Positions 1-7,774 of a stretch of 64,000 nucleotides of DNA are shown piece by piece. The notes under the pieces were generated by a model. The model was not told the origin of the DNA, did not search any database, and was given only the letters and a program-made list of their open reading frames with translations. Position 1 is the first letter of the stretch, and each line of letters starts with the position of its first letter. A program made the position numbers and the translations under genes. The stretch comes from an uncultured Pelagibacteraceae bacterium (GTDB taxonomy: Bacteria > Pseudomonadota > Alphaproteobacteria > Pelagibacterales > Pelagibacteraceae), in NCBI GenBank assembly GCA_902635515.1, contig CACPOD010000005.1:39769-103768 (forward strand). Direction: 5' to 3'.

Positions 1-696
1 AACTTGAGGTTAGTTATTTCAATTGCTAAAAAATATACAAATAGAGGTCTACAGTTTCTAGATTTAATTCAGGAGGGAAATATCGGATTAATGAAAGCAG
101 TAGATAAGTTTGAATATAGAAGAGGCTATAAATTTTCAACTTATGCAACTTGGTGGATTAGACAAGCGATTACTAGATCAATTGCTGACCAAGCAAGAAC
201 AATTAGAATACCTGTACACATGATTGAAACAATCAATAAGATAGTTAGAACTCAAAGATTAATTTTAAGTGAATTTGGTAGAGAAGCTACTCCAGAGGAA
301 TTAGCTAAAAAATTAAGAATGCCATTGGATAAAGTGCGAAAAGTTCTAAAAATTTCTAAAGAACCCGTTTCGTTAGAAAAACCAGTGGGAGATGAAGAAG
401 ATAGTAGTTTAGGAGATTTCATTGAGGATACAAAAGCTTTAGCCCCACTAGAACAGGCTATTAAATCAAATTTAGGTGAAGCTACAACTAAAATTTTATC
501 TACGCTTACGCCTAGAGAGGAAAGAGTTTTAAGAATGAGATTTGGTGTAGGAATGAACACTGATCATACATTAGAGGAAGTAGGGCTGCAGTTTTCTGTA
601 ACAAGGGAGAGAATCAGACAAATTGAGGCAAAGGCACTTAGAAAGCTGAAACACCCTAGTAGATCAAAACAACTAAAAAGTTTTTTAGAAAGTTAA
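1..696 (+). CDS. rpoD: RNA polymerase primary sigma factor RpoD, C-terminal part (5' end outside window)
   Basis: Housekeeping sigma-70 factor that directs RNA polymerase to -35/-10 promoters. The reading frame is open from the first base, so the gene is cut by the window edge. About 231 residues are visible. Region 2 shows the core-binding and -10 recognition segment ([17 protein letters not shown], then [17 protein letters not shown]). Region 3 follows, and region 4 ends with the -35 recognition helix ([27 protein letters not shown]). A primary rather than alternative sigma is supported by the near-perfect region 2.4 and 4.2 motifs. The stop codon lies three bases before a tRNA gene, so the two are probably co-transcribed. 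Confidence 0.97.
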   Translation, partial: NLRLVISIAKKYTNRGLQFLDLIQEGNIGLMKAVDKFEYRRGYKFSTYATWWIRQAITRSIADQARTIRIPVHMIETINKIVRTQRLILSEFGREATPEELAKKLRMPLDKVRKVLKISKEPVSLEKPVGDEEDSSLGDFIEDTKALAPLEQAIKSNLGEATTKILSTLTPREERVLRMRFGVGMNTDHTLEEVGLQFSVTRERIRQIEAKALRKLKHPSRSKQLKSFLES

Positions 697-699
697 TTT

Positions 700-774
700 G
701 GGCCGTTAGCTCAATAGTAGAGTACTGCATTGACATTGCAGGGGTAGTTGGAGCGTAACCAACACGGCCCACCA
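700..774 (+). tRNA. tRNA-Val (anticodon GAC), atypical D- and T-loops
   Basis: A full cloverleaf can be folded by hand: 7-bp acceptor stem (GGGCCGT with ACGGCCC), 4-bp D stem (one G-T pair), 5-bp anticodon stem CTGCA/TGCAG around loop TTGACAT, variable loop GGGTA, 5-bp T stem GTTGG/CCAAC, discriminator A and an encoded CCA. The anticodon at 732-734 is GAC (Val). The T-loop reads AGCGTAA instead of TTCRANN, and the 7-base D-loop AATAGTA lacks the usual GG. All stems are intact, so it is called as a gene. The loss of the elbow consensus leaves open a decaying or specialised tRNA. Confidence 0.8.
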
Positions 775-807
775 CATTTGGATTTTGTATCAAACAGTAA
801 AATTAAT

Positions 808-1509
808 TTATTTTATAATTCTCCATTTAACAAGATGATAAATGTAGGAGAAAAAATGATACCACTGCACTTTTTTTCCTTCTCCATAATTTCTAGAATT
901 AATTGTAACAGGAACTTCAAAAATATTTATTTTTTTATTTCTTGATAATTTGGCTGTTATTTCTGGTTCTATTTCAAAACCATTTGAGGTTATGTTAAGA
1001 TTTTTGATTACTTCTTTTTTAAAAACTTTATAGCCTGTTGATATATCTGTAAAAATTTTATTATATAATAAATTTGTTGTGAATGTAATTATCAAGTTTG
1101 CAATATAGTTTGGAAAACCAACAATTTTAGTTGCTTTTGCCCTTGTTAGTCTTGAGCCGTATACAACATCAGCATTATAATCAAAAAAAGGCTCTAAAAG
1201 CACACCATAATCCTTTGGAGAATATTCCAAGTCCCCATCCTGAAATAAAATAATATCACCAGAAGCTTCTTTAAGCGCATTTTTTATATTTGCACCTTTT
1301 CCCTCGTTTTTGTCTTTATAAAGTATTTTAACCTTTTCTTTTTTAATTTGTTTTAAAATACTTATTGTTCCATCATTCGAATTATTATCAGAAACAATCA
1401 CTTCTAAATCCATATTTCTAATATCTGCTTTAAGTACAGACTCGATACAAGATTGTATTGTGTCCTTTTCATTATATACCGGTATCAAAACTGATAATTT
1501 TTTATACAT
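808..1509 (-). CDS. Family 2 glycosyltransferase (DPM1/polyprenyl-phosphate glycosyltransferase type)
   Basis: Probably transfers a sugar from a nucleotide donor to a lipid phosphate or glycan at the inner face of the cytoplasmic membrane. The 233-residue protein begins with the GT-A strand LSVLIPVYNEKDTI. It has an SDNNSNDGT nucleotide-binding stretch, NEGKGANIKNAL, and the metal-binding FQDGDLEY (D-x-D) near residue 93. The later pattern DISTGYKVF is typical of dolichol-phosphate mannose synthase-like enzymes. There are no C-terminal membrane helices. It is the last gene of a three-gene minus-strand set with two membrane proteins, which suggests surface glycan or lipid glycosylation. The sugar cannot be read from sequence. 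Confidence 0.88.
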   Translation of the reverse strand: MYKKLSVLIPVYNEKDTIQSCIESVLKADIRNMDLEVIVSDNNSNDGTISILKQIKKEKVKILYKDKNEGKGANIKNALKEASGDIILFQDGDLEYSPKDYGVLLEPFFDYNADVVYGSRLTRAKATKIVGFPNYIANLIITFTTNLLYNKIFTDISTGYKVFKKEVIKNLNITSNGFEIEPEITAKLSRNKKINIFEVPVTINSRNYGEGKKVQWYHFFSYIYHLVKWRIIK

Positions 1510-1536
1510 AATTTAATTTATTATATTCAAATAATT

Positions 1537-2862
1537 TTATAGTTTTACAATTTTATTTTTAAATAGTACTGAAAACATCAAAATATAGAACCCTGATGTT
1601 TGTAGCAGCAATCTATCTAAACTTGCAGCTAAATACCATTCAATATCATAAGGAGTTGTTAAAAACACTCCAAATATAAATATAAAATTTAAAATTAAAA
1701 AAACAAAAAAAATTCTTAAAAGTTTTATTTTTTTAAAATTATAGATACAAATAATTAAACCTATTAAATTAATTAACCAAATAGGATACTTAAAAAAACT
1801 ATTGATTGAGTAATAACAAATGTAATAAACTTTATTAACAAAACTAATAAAATCCATATTAAAAATAAACTCATAATCAATTTCAAACTGTAGTATTGTA
1901 TCCTCTTTTAGAATTACAAGAAAAATATAAGATTTTAAAACCATTGATAAAATGACCATAATTACTAGAAAGTAACTATTTAATTTTTTTTTAGTTTTAG
2001 TTTTTATTTTATTTTCATAGAAGAAAAAAATTAAAATTATAAAAATAGAATATATTAATCCCTCATTTTTTATCCATGGAAGTAATACTCCAGTAAAAAC
2101 AAAACATATGTGGAATAATTTATCATTTATTTTATTGTAATAGTTATTAATTAAAAATGTCGCAAAGATTGTTATCAATGAAAAAATTAAATAGTCTTGA
2201 TAACCTCCAAGCTTATCGTCATAAGTACACATAAATAGAAACACTATTAACAATACTTTTTTTAATTCTTGAAGTTTTTTAAATGAGAAAGCGATCCCAA
2301 ATAATGAAACTATATAAATGTAATCATAAAATAATCTTCCCAAATATTCATATTTCATCCAGGAGTTTTTCCAAAAAAAAGCCCATATGTATGAGCCTAA
2401 ATGGGGGTAATGATTAAAAACATTTTTTTCAACTGAATAATTATTTATTTCAAAAAAATAACCTCCATTAAAGAAGAAATTTACTTTTTCTTTCCATAAA
2501 AATCCATCCCAACCCAACTCTACTTTATAAGCTGTGTTGAAAAAAATACATATTAAAAAAAAAATAAATATTATATTTAATAATGAAATTGAGAATTTTT
2601 TTTCAAAAATATTCTTAATACAAAAAATAAAAAAAATAAAATACAAACAAAAAATAAATAAGAAAATATTTTCAATGCTTATTTTTAAAAAAGAACATAC
2701 AAGAAGTAAAAACATTAATAGCAAAGAGTTAAGACTTATAGATTCAATAAAATTTATATTAGTAAAGTTATTATTTTTTATAATTAAGAATCTATTAACG
2801 GGTAAGGATGTAAAAATAAAAAATAATATTATTTGAAAAAAAATTAGTAAAATTTCATTCAT
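1537..2862 (-). CDS. Polytopic membrane protein, possible GT-C glycosyltransferase
   Basis: A 441-residue protein dominated by hydrophobic helices rich in Ile, Phe and Leu, with perhaps ten or more membrane spans. Near residue 118 the first large loop contains GWDGFLWKEKVNFFFNGG, and NHYPHLGSYIWAFFW follows around residue 150. Acidic/aromatic first loops of this kind are seen in lipid-linked GT-C enzymes, but no family motif is decisive. It overlaps the preceding gene (2859-3266) by four bases and is followed by a polyprenyl-phosphate-type GT2, so a job in glycan assembly is inferred from context. The extreme A/T homopolymer content makes exact helix limits unreliable. Confidence 0.6.
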   Translation of the reverse strand: MNEILLIFFQIILFFIFTSLPVNRFLIIKNNNFTNINFIESISLNSLLLMFLLLVCSFLKISIENIFLFIFCLYFIFFIFCIKNIFEKKFSISLLNIIFIFFLICIFFNTAYKVELGWDGFLWKEKVNFFFNGGYFFEINNYSVEKNVFNHYPHLGSYIWAFFWKNSWMKYEYLGRLFYDYIYIVSLFGIAFSFKKLQELKKVLLIVFLFMCTYDDKLGGYQDYLIFSLITIFATFLINNYYNKINDKLFHICFVFTGVLLPWIKNEGLIYSIFIILIFFFYENKIKTKTKKKLNSYFLVIMVILSMVLKSYIFLVILKEDTILQFEIDYEFIFNMDFISFVNKVYYICYYSINSFFKYPIWLINLIGLIICIYNFKKIKLLRIFFVFLILNFIFIFGVFLTTPYDIEWYLAASLDRLLLQTSGFYILMFSVLFKNKIVKL

Positions 2863-3266
2863 TTTTTTTTATAAAAATAACAGTTATTTAAACTTTCAAT
2901 CAGTTCATAATCTTTAATATTAATATTAATTTTTTTTATATCGTTTTTATTTTTTAAATTTAATAAAATTAAATTTTCTTTTTTATTGTCTATTTTTAAA
3001 TCCTCAAATATTGTTTTTATTGGTGGCATACTCTCAAAACTCTTAATAAAAACTTTTTTTTCATCAAGGTAATTATTTTTTATTTTTTTAATAAATCCAT
3101 AAGACCATTTTTCACAACCAAAACCGTAGGTCCTCATCATTCTTTCATCAACTTTCCTAATTTGAATCGAATAAATATTGTAAAATAAATTAGTAAATAC
3201 TGATAAAATTATAAATATAGCAACTATATATATATTTTTTTTTACAAAATTAATTATAAGTTTCAT
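2859..3266 (-). CDS. Small single-span membrane protein of unknown function
   Basis: 135 residues; no family was recognised. The N-terminus (residues about 10-32) is one hydrophobic helix that could be an anchor or uncleaved signal. The rest is a short soluble domain, Lys/Asn/Ile rich, with Cys at GFGCEKW and near the C-terminus (NNCYFYKKK). Its stop overlaps the start of the next minus-strand gene (ATGA), so the two are translationally coupled. A periplasmic accessory to the neighbouring membrane protein is plausible but inferred only from position. Confidence 0.6.
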   Translation of the reverse strand: MKLIINFVKKNIYIVAIFIILSVFTNLFYNIYSIQIRKVDERMMRTYGFGCEKWSYGFIKKIKNNYLDEKKVFIKSFESMPPIKTIFEDLKIDNKKENLILLNLKNKNDIKKININIKDYELIESLNNCYFYKKK

Positions 3267-3379
3267 ATTTACTGATATGATTATAGGAGTATTAGTAAAA
3301 TTAAAATGTTTAATTAGTATTTATTTTTGTTTTAAAAAAAACTAAAAATGAAACATAATTCAGATATTAATACTTTTTT

Positions 3380-3943
3380 ATGAATAAATTAAGTAATGAT
3401 GAAATTCTAAATAAAAAAAAAGAAGCACAGGAATTATTTAAAAAACATTCGTTTAAAAAAGTTATCGATCTATTAAATCAAATAATTTTGGAAGATCATC
3501 AGAGAGATCATATGTCTTTTTTTTTACTTGGAACTTCATATCTTTACGAAAGAAACCTAAAACTTGCAGAAAAAAATTTAAAGATTTCTATAGATCAAAA
3601 TAAAAATTATTATAATTCTAACCACAATCTTGGTGTGACTTTTCAACTTAATGGTAATTATAATGAAGCTTTAAAGTTTTTTAAAAAAGCTCATCAATTA
3701 AATTCAAAAAACTTAGGAACCTTGAACCATATTGCTCAATGTTATGAAAGATTAAAATCTTTTGATGAGTCAAAGAAATACTATAATAAAGTAGTAGAAT
3801 TTGAACCAAAAAACAAAATAGCTTTAAAAGGATTATCAAGAATATTAATTAAATTTGGTTTCCATAAACAAGGATTAGATTATCTTCAGAAATCTGCTGG
3901 TTTGATAAGATTTTCAAAAGAAGGATTTAAAATAATTTCATGA
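3380..3943 (+). CDS. Tetratricopeptide (TPR) repeat protein
   Basis: 187 residues built from about four to five TPR helix pairs. The clearest units are near residues 45-80 (FFLLGTSYLYERNLKLAEKNL), 80-113 (NLGVTFQLNGNYNEALKFF) and 114-147 (NHIAQCYERLKSFDESKKYY). No signal peptide or catalytic domain is present, so it should be a cytosolic protein-binding scaffold. The last codon overlaps the start of the following 2OG-oxygenase-like gene (ATGA at 3940-3943), so the two are very probably coupled and may act together, with the TPR part presenting a substrate. Confidence 0.85.
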   Translation: MNKLSNDEILNKKKEAQELFKKHSFKKVIDLLNQIILEDHQRDHMSFFLLGTSYLYERNLKLAEKNLKISIDQNKNYYNSNHNLGVTFQLNGNYNEALKFFKKAHQLNSKNLGTLNHIAQCYERLKSFDESKKYYNKVVEFEPKNKIALKGLSRILIKFGFHKQGLDYLQKSAGLIRFSKEGFKIIS

Positions 3944-4542
3944 AAAGATTAACTTTAGAAACAAATAAAATTAATTTCATAGGCTATTGGCAACTTTCAA
4001 ATGATGTTCTTTTTGAAAAAATTATAGATTTTTTTGAAACAAATAGGCATCTTCATAGCCAGGGTGTTAGAGATAAAGGAGTAAATTTATCTGAAAAAAA
4101 AACAACAGATCTAACTATTGATCCTATAGATTTAGTTGAGAAAAACTATTCAATATTTAATGTTTATTTCAAAGAGTTATTTAATTGTTATAATGATTAT
4201 AAAAAACAATGGCCATTTGTAGAGGAAAATTTTGGTGTACTTGATATACCTAGCTTTAATATCCAAAGATATTTACCAGGAGACCATTTTTCTAAAATTC
4301 ACACTGAAAGGTCATCCACTTCCACTTCGCATAGAGTTTTTGCTTGGATGACTTATTTAAATGATTTAGAGAAAAATTCTGGTGGATCTACTAAATTTAA
4401 TCATTTTGATATTTCATTTCAGCCTAAAAAAGGCCAAACATTAATTTGGCCTGCTGAATGGACACATTCACATCATGGGGATGTGATTAAGTTAGGAGTG
4501 AAATATATTATTACTGGTTGGATGTGTTTTCCTTTTAATTAA
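3940..4542 (+). CDS. 2-oxoglutarate/Fe(II)-dependent oxygenase-like protein (prolyl-4-hydroxylase fold)
   Basis: 200 residues. The C-terminal half has the double-stranded beta-helix signature: NIQRYLPGDHFSKIHTE holds the first iron ligands (H-x-E, where D is more usual), followed by VFAWMTYLND, SGGSTKF, QPKKGQTLIWPAEWTHSH with the distal His, and a Lys/Tyr-bearing strand that could hold 2-oxoglutarate. Such enzymes hydroxylate proteins or small molecules. The N-terminal 90 residues are not recognised. It is translationally coupled to the upstream TPR gene. Substrate unknown; the fold call is good, the exact subfamily is not. Confidence 0.75.
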   Translation: MKRLTLETNKINFIGYWQLSNDVLFEKIIDFFETNRHLHSQGVRDKGVNLSEKKTTDLTIDPIDLVEKNYSIFNVYFKELFNCYNDYKKQWPFVEENFGVLDIPSFNIQRYLPGDHFSKIHTERSSTSTSHRVFAWMTYLNDLEKNSGGSTKFNHFDISFQPKKGQTLIWPAEWTHSHHGDVIKLGVKYIITGWMCFPFN

Positions 4543-4553
4543 ATTTACAAAAC

Positions 4554-4580
4554 TTGATCACGCTTTAAAAATAATATACA
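4554..4580 (+). promoter_or_regulatory. Possible promoter for the CAT tRNA and following gene
   Basis: TTGATC (4554-4559) and TATACA (4575-4580) are separated by 15 bases, a little short. A start about seven bases later would fall just before the tRNA 5' end at 4595. Read by eye in AT-rich DNA, so only suggestive. Confidence 0.3.
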
Positions 4581-4594
4581 GGTGATATTAATTT

Positions 4595-4671
4595 GGGCCT
4601 GTAGCTCAGTTGGTTAGAGCAGTACACTCATAATGTATTGGTCCCAGGTTCGAGTCCTGGCGGGCCCACCA
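4595..4671 (+). tRNA. tRNA with CAT anticodon (elongator Met or lysidine-type Ile2)
   Basis: A canonical 77-base cloverleaf: acceptor GGGCCTG/CGGGCCC, D arm GCTCAGTTGGTTAGAGC, anticodon loop CTCATAA, T arm CCAGGTTCGAGTCCTGG, and an encoded CCA. The anticodon is CAT. The D-loop GG, T-loop TTCGAGT and 7-bp acceptor stem exclude the usual initiator features. The loop CTCATAA followed by a TTGGTC variable region resembles bacterial tRNA-Ile2, whose C34 becomes lysidine, as much as elongator Met. Sequence alone does not settle which. The next gene starts only eight bases after the CCA. Confidence 0.93.
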
Positions 4672-4678
4672 AGGAAAG

Positions 4679-5521
4679 TTGTATTTGACAGATAAGTACT
4701 TTAAAATTAGTTTTTTTGCTCTTATTCTACTTACACTACTTTTATTAACTGAAGGTTTTTTTTATTATTTTTCCATAAAATTATCAAATTTTTGTTTTGA
4801 GACTTTTAGTTTCCATAAAAATTGTCCAGGTGAAATTTTATCCGATAAATTCAATATAATTTATGAAAAAAAAACAGGTTTTAACCCTTTAATCTGGGAT
4901 GAAAATGCTTTTATTGAAACTTTACAGATTATACTTCTTTCTATCTCGATTTTTTATTTTTATAAAATTTTAAAAAGTAAAATAATTTATAAGTTTAAAA
5001 AAAAAATAAACTATATTTTTATTTTATATTTTGTATTTCTTCTATATTATTTTTTTGAAGAAATATCTTGGGGCCAGCATTTTTTTAGATGGACAAGTCC
5101 CGATTTTTTTATTGCACACAACAATCAAAAAGAAACAAATTTACACAACATATCAAACTTACTAGATCAAGTACCAAGGTCTTTATTATCAATTTGGTGT
5201 GCGTTGTCTTTTGTTATTATAAAATTACCTTACTTACATAAGTTAAATAAATTTTACCCCTACTTTATATTTCCATCTAAGCATTTGAAAAAAATTAGCT
5301 TATTTTTAATAATTTTTTTGCTTCCAGATTTAACCGCTGATTTTTTGGGGATAGAAGTTGATAATAAAACCACTATCAAAATAAATAAAGCAGATATTTA
5401 TTATTTTTTTACTTTAAATTTTATTAGACTTTCTGAATTTCAAGAATTACTTTTTACGTATTATATATGTTTTCATTCTATATATTTAAAAAAATATATA
5501 TTTAATAAATTTAGTTGTTAG
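4679..5521 (+). CDS. Polytopic membrane protein with conserved E-x-S-W-G-Q / N-L-H-N motifs, function unknown
   Basis: 280 residues with about six to seven hydrophobic helices. Between helices three and four lies FEEISWGQHFFRW followed by NNQKETNLHNISN. I recognise this acidic/His/Gln motif pair from uncharacterised bacterial membrane proteins; it looks like an active or ligand site rather than mere anchoring. The start is a TTG at 4679 with AAGGAAAG just before it, partly overlapping the tRNA 3' end; a second TTG lies six bases on. The 3' end overlaps convergent mlaC by 11 bases. No biochemical role is assigned. Confidence 0.7.
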   Translation: MYLTDKYFKISFFALILLTLLLLTEGFFYYFSIKLSNFCFETFSFHKNCPGEILSDKFNIIYEKKTGFNPLIWDENAFIETLQIILLSISIFYFYKILKSKIIYKFKKKINYIFILYFVFLLYYFFEEISWGQHFFRWTSPDFFIAHNNQKETNLHNISNLLDQVPRSLLSIWCALSFVIIKLPYLHKLNKFYPYFIFPSKHLKKISLFLIIFLLPDLTADFLGIEVDNKTTIKINKADIYYFFTLNFIRLSEFQELLFTYYICFHSIYLKKYIFNKFSC

Positions 5522-6101
5522 AAAATTCTTCTAATGTTTTAAAAAGAATATCTATATTTCCGTTGTTAGAGTTCAAAATGGATGAAAATTCTTCCTTTTG
5601 TGTTCTTGCTAAGCTAAGACCCTCTATAATCAAATCACGTATTAAAGGATTGTTTGGATTTTTTGTATATATTCTCCAATCGATTTTTACTTCAGGTCTT
5701 TCAGATGTAGCAATTAATATACTATTTACAATTGTATAATTTTTATTTAATACCTCTTTGCCTGTGACTTCAATTTCTGGGTTTGTATATTCGGCCAATC
5801 TGCTAGAAAAACTTTTTAAAAAATACTTTTCAAATAGTTCTGAATATTTTTCTTTTTGTTTATTATCTAAATTTTTTCTAGCTGATCCTAATGAGTAAAA
5901 ACCAACACCTGTAATATCAACTGTCTCCTTAGCTATAGATTTTAATTCATTTATTTTTTCTTCTTTTGATATATTTGTGGATAATATCTGAGATGCTCTG
6001 TTTACTGTTGATTGAACAAAAACATCTGGTTCCAATGAAAAACTACTCGTGAATATAGAATTTAAAAAAAAGACTATAATTAGAATTTTTTTAAAATTCA
6101 T
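5511..6101 (-). CDS. mlaC: MlaC/Ttg2D-type phospholipid-binding periplasmic protein
   Basis: 196 residues with an N-terminal signal peptide (MNFKKILIIVFFLNSIFTSSFS). The mature part follows the MlaC family plan: helical start with VNRASQIL, then KFSEL-type segment KEKYSELFEKYFLKSFSSRLAEY, VTGKEVLNKNYTIVNSIL, VKIDWRIY, LIRDLIIEGLSLARTQKEEF. MlaC ferries phospholipid between the outer-membrane MlaA complex and the inner-membrane MlaFEDB transporter. Its direct neighbour is mlaA, 14 bases upstream on the same strand, which supports the call. The MlaFED transporter genes are not in this window. Confidence 0.9.
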   Translation of the reverse strand: MNFKKILIIVFFLNSIFTSSFSLEPDVFVQSTVNRASQILSTNISKEEKINELKSIAKETVDITGVGFYSLGSARKNLDNKQKEKYSELFEKYFLKSFSSRLAEYTNPEIEVTGKEVLNKNYTIVNSILIATSERPEVKIDWRIYTKNPNNPLIRDLIIEGLSLARTQKEEFSSILNSNNGNIDILFKTLEEFSNN

Positions 6102-6115
6102 TTTTTAATATTGAA

Positions 6116-6910
6116 TTACTGAGTTTCTATTTCTTCCCAATCACTATCGTCTTGGGTCTCAATAACTTTATTTGTATTTAGAATTTTTTGCTGTCTATCT
6201 TGCAAATATAAACTTTTTACTGATGCATAAAAATCAATAGAGTTTTGCTCTAAATTTTCAATAGCATCAAAATTCTTTGCTCTAAAATCTATTCCAGAAG
6301 TAAGTTTAGAAGCATAATAATCAAAATCACTAAAGTATTGTGTGTCATTGTTAACAGTTACGTTATACCAAGCATCACCTCCTACAAAATTTACTACAGA
6401 GGCAGTAGTATCTCTTAAAGTGCTAGGTCCTAAAACTGGTAATACCAAATAACAACCAGGTCCTATCCCCATAGTTGCAAGTGATTGACCGTAATCCTCT
6501 TTTTCATATTCTGGGAACCCTAAATATTCAGCAACATTTATAAAACCTAAAATTCCTACAGTTGTGTTAATAATAAATCTACCTGAATTAATTCCTGCTT
6601 TTTTAAATTCACCTTGAAGTACATTATTTGGTATTGTCAATAAATTTGATAAATTTTCTAGAGAGTTGCTGACTCCAGATTTTACAGGAGAAGGCAAAAC
6701 TCTGTATGCACTTGCAACAGGTTTGAATATTGCTCCATCTAATGCTTGGTTAAAAGCAAATGTAGCTCGATTGATAGATTCAAAACAGTCTTTAACTTCA
6801 GCAGGCTGATTTTTTTTTATAATCAGTTCACCATCAGAACCAGCATTCGCATTAAATCCTGAAATTAAAACTGTGATAAGAACTATAATTAATTTTCTAA
6901 ACATAAGCAT
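6116..6910 (-). CDS. mlaA: MlaA (VacJ) family outer-membrane lipid-asymmetry protein, apparently without lipobox
   Basis: 264 residues. Family hallmarks are FESINRATFAFNQALD, PSPVKSGVSNSLENLSN, ILGFINVAEYLGFPEYEKEDYGQSL, and GPGCYLVLPVLGPSTLRDT. MlaA removes misplaced phospholipids from the outer leaflet and hands them to MlaC, encoded next. MlaA is normally a lipoprotein. Here the signal sequence (about 23 residues, ending GFNANA) shows no cysteine at the cleavage site, so it may be a plain secreted or signal-anchored protein. The start at 6910 has a second ATG at 6904; either keeps the signal peptide. Confidence 0.92.
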   Translation of the reverse strand: MLMFRKLIIVLITVLISGFNANAGSDGELIIKKNQPAEVKDCFESINRATFAFNQALDGAIFKPVASAYRVLPSPVKSGVSNSLENLSNLLTIPNNVLQGEFKKAGINSGRFIINTTVGILGFINVAEYLGFPEYEKEDYGQSLATMGIGPGCYLVLPVLGPSTLRDTTASVVNFVGGDAWYNVTVNNDTQYFSDFDYYASKLTSGIDFRAKNFDAIENLEQNSIDFYASVKSLYLQDRQQKILNTNKVIETQDDSDWEEIETQ

Positions 6911-7003
6911 CTGTATAATATATAAAAATCAAATGTAAATTAACAATTATTTTATGAAAATGACAATAAAATGTCGACAAAGTAGCTAAATTTGACATCC
7001 AAA

Positions 7004-7738
7004 ATGAGTATAAATACAACCTTGAATTATTCCCCTAATTTTGATGAAAAAAAAAGAAAATTTAAACAAATTAAATTTATAATTTTTCACTACACTGGAA
7101 TGAAAAATGAAAAAGATGCAATTAAACGTCTTACTGATGATAAATCAAATGTTAGCAGTCATTATTTTATAAAAAATAATGGAGAAGTAATAACTTTAGT
7201 TCCAGAATTATACACAAGTTGGCATGCTGGAATATCGTCTTGGCAAAATTATAAATCAATTAATAAATACTCTATTGGTATAGAAATAAGCAATCCAGGG
7301 CACGATAATAAGTATAAAAAATTTTCAAAAAAACAAATTCACTCAGTACTTAAACTAAGCAAATATTTAATTAAAAAATATAAAATTAAAATTAAATTTA
7401 TTTTAGGACATTCCGATATTGCTCCCTTTAGAAAAAAGGACCCTGGTGAAAAGTTTCCTTGGAGATATTTATCAAAAAATAAAGTTGGTTTGTGGCATGA
7501 TTTAAATGAAAAAAAACTTTTTAAAACAAGAGAAATAAAAGTTGATAAATATGACGAAATTAATTTTCTTAAAAATTTATATAAAATTGGTTATTTAAGG
7601 GTATTAAATAAAGATAACAAAAATATCAAATTACTCACAAAAGCTTTCCAAAGAAGATTTAGACAGGATTTAGTAAATGGAAAAATTGATGAAGAATGTT
7701 TATTGATCAGTAAAAATATAGCAAAAAAATTCAAATAA
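7004..7738 (+). CDS. N-acetylmuramoyl-L-alanine amidase, AmpD/AmiD type
   Basis: Zinc amidase (Amidase_2) cleaving the bond between MurNAc or anhydroMurNAc and L-Ala. Visible features: IIFHYTGM with the first zinc His, SSHYFIKNNGEVITLVPE, SWHAGIS, SIGIEISNPGH, and FILGHSDIAPFRKKDPGEKFPW with the second His and the acidic/Lys segment. The last 60 residues look like a peptidoglycan-binding helix domain (KAFQRRFRQD). No signal peptide is seen, which fits cytosolic wall recycling. The ATG at 7004 is preferred; an in-frame TTG at 6992 would add four residues. Confidence 0.88.
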   Translation: MSINTTLNYSPNFDEKKRKFKQIKFIIFHYTGMKNEKDAIKRLTDDKSNVSSHYFIKNNGEVITLVPELYTSWHAGISSWQNYKSINKYSIGIEISNPGHDNKYKKFSKKQIHSVLKLSKYLIKKYKIKIKFILGHSDIAPFRKKDPGEKFPWRYLSKNKVGLWHDLNEKKLFKTREIKVDKYDEINFLKNLYKIGYLRVLNKDNKNIKLLTKAFQRRFRQDLVNGKIDEECLLISKNIAKKFK

Positions 7739-7744
7739 TATTCC

Positions 7745-7772
7745 TTGAAAATAAAAACTAAAGTAATAAATT
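7745..7772 (+). promoter_or_regulatory. Likely rnpB promoter
   Basis: TTGAAA at 7745-7750 and TAAATT at 7767-7772 are 16 bases apart. The expected start, about six to seven bases on, coincides with the first paired base of the RNase P RNA P1 helix near 7776. Confidence 0.45.
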
Positions 7773-7774
7773 GT

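Noticed and set aside
252..560. Long open frame on the minus strand inside rpoD
   Set aside because: Lies wholly antisense to a strongly conserved gene, with no family features or ribosome-binding site.
5391..5520. Possible pseudogene signs (long T runs) at the end of the membrane-protein gene
   Set aside because: The frame is continuous to a stop that overlaps mlaC only by 11 bases, and homopolymer runs are common across the window.
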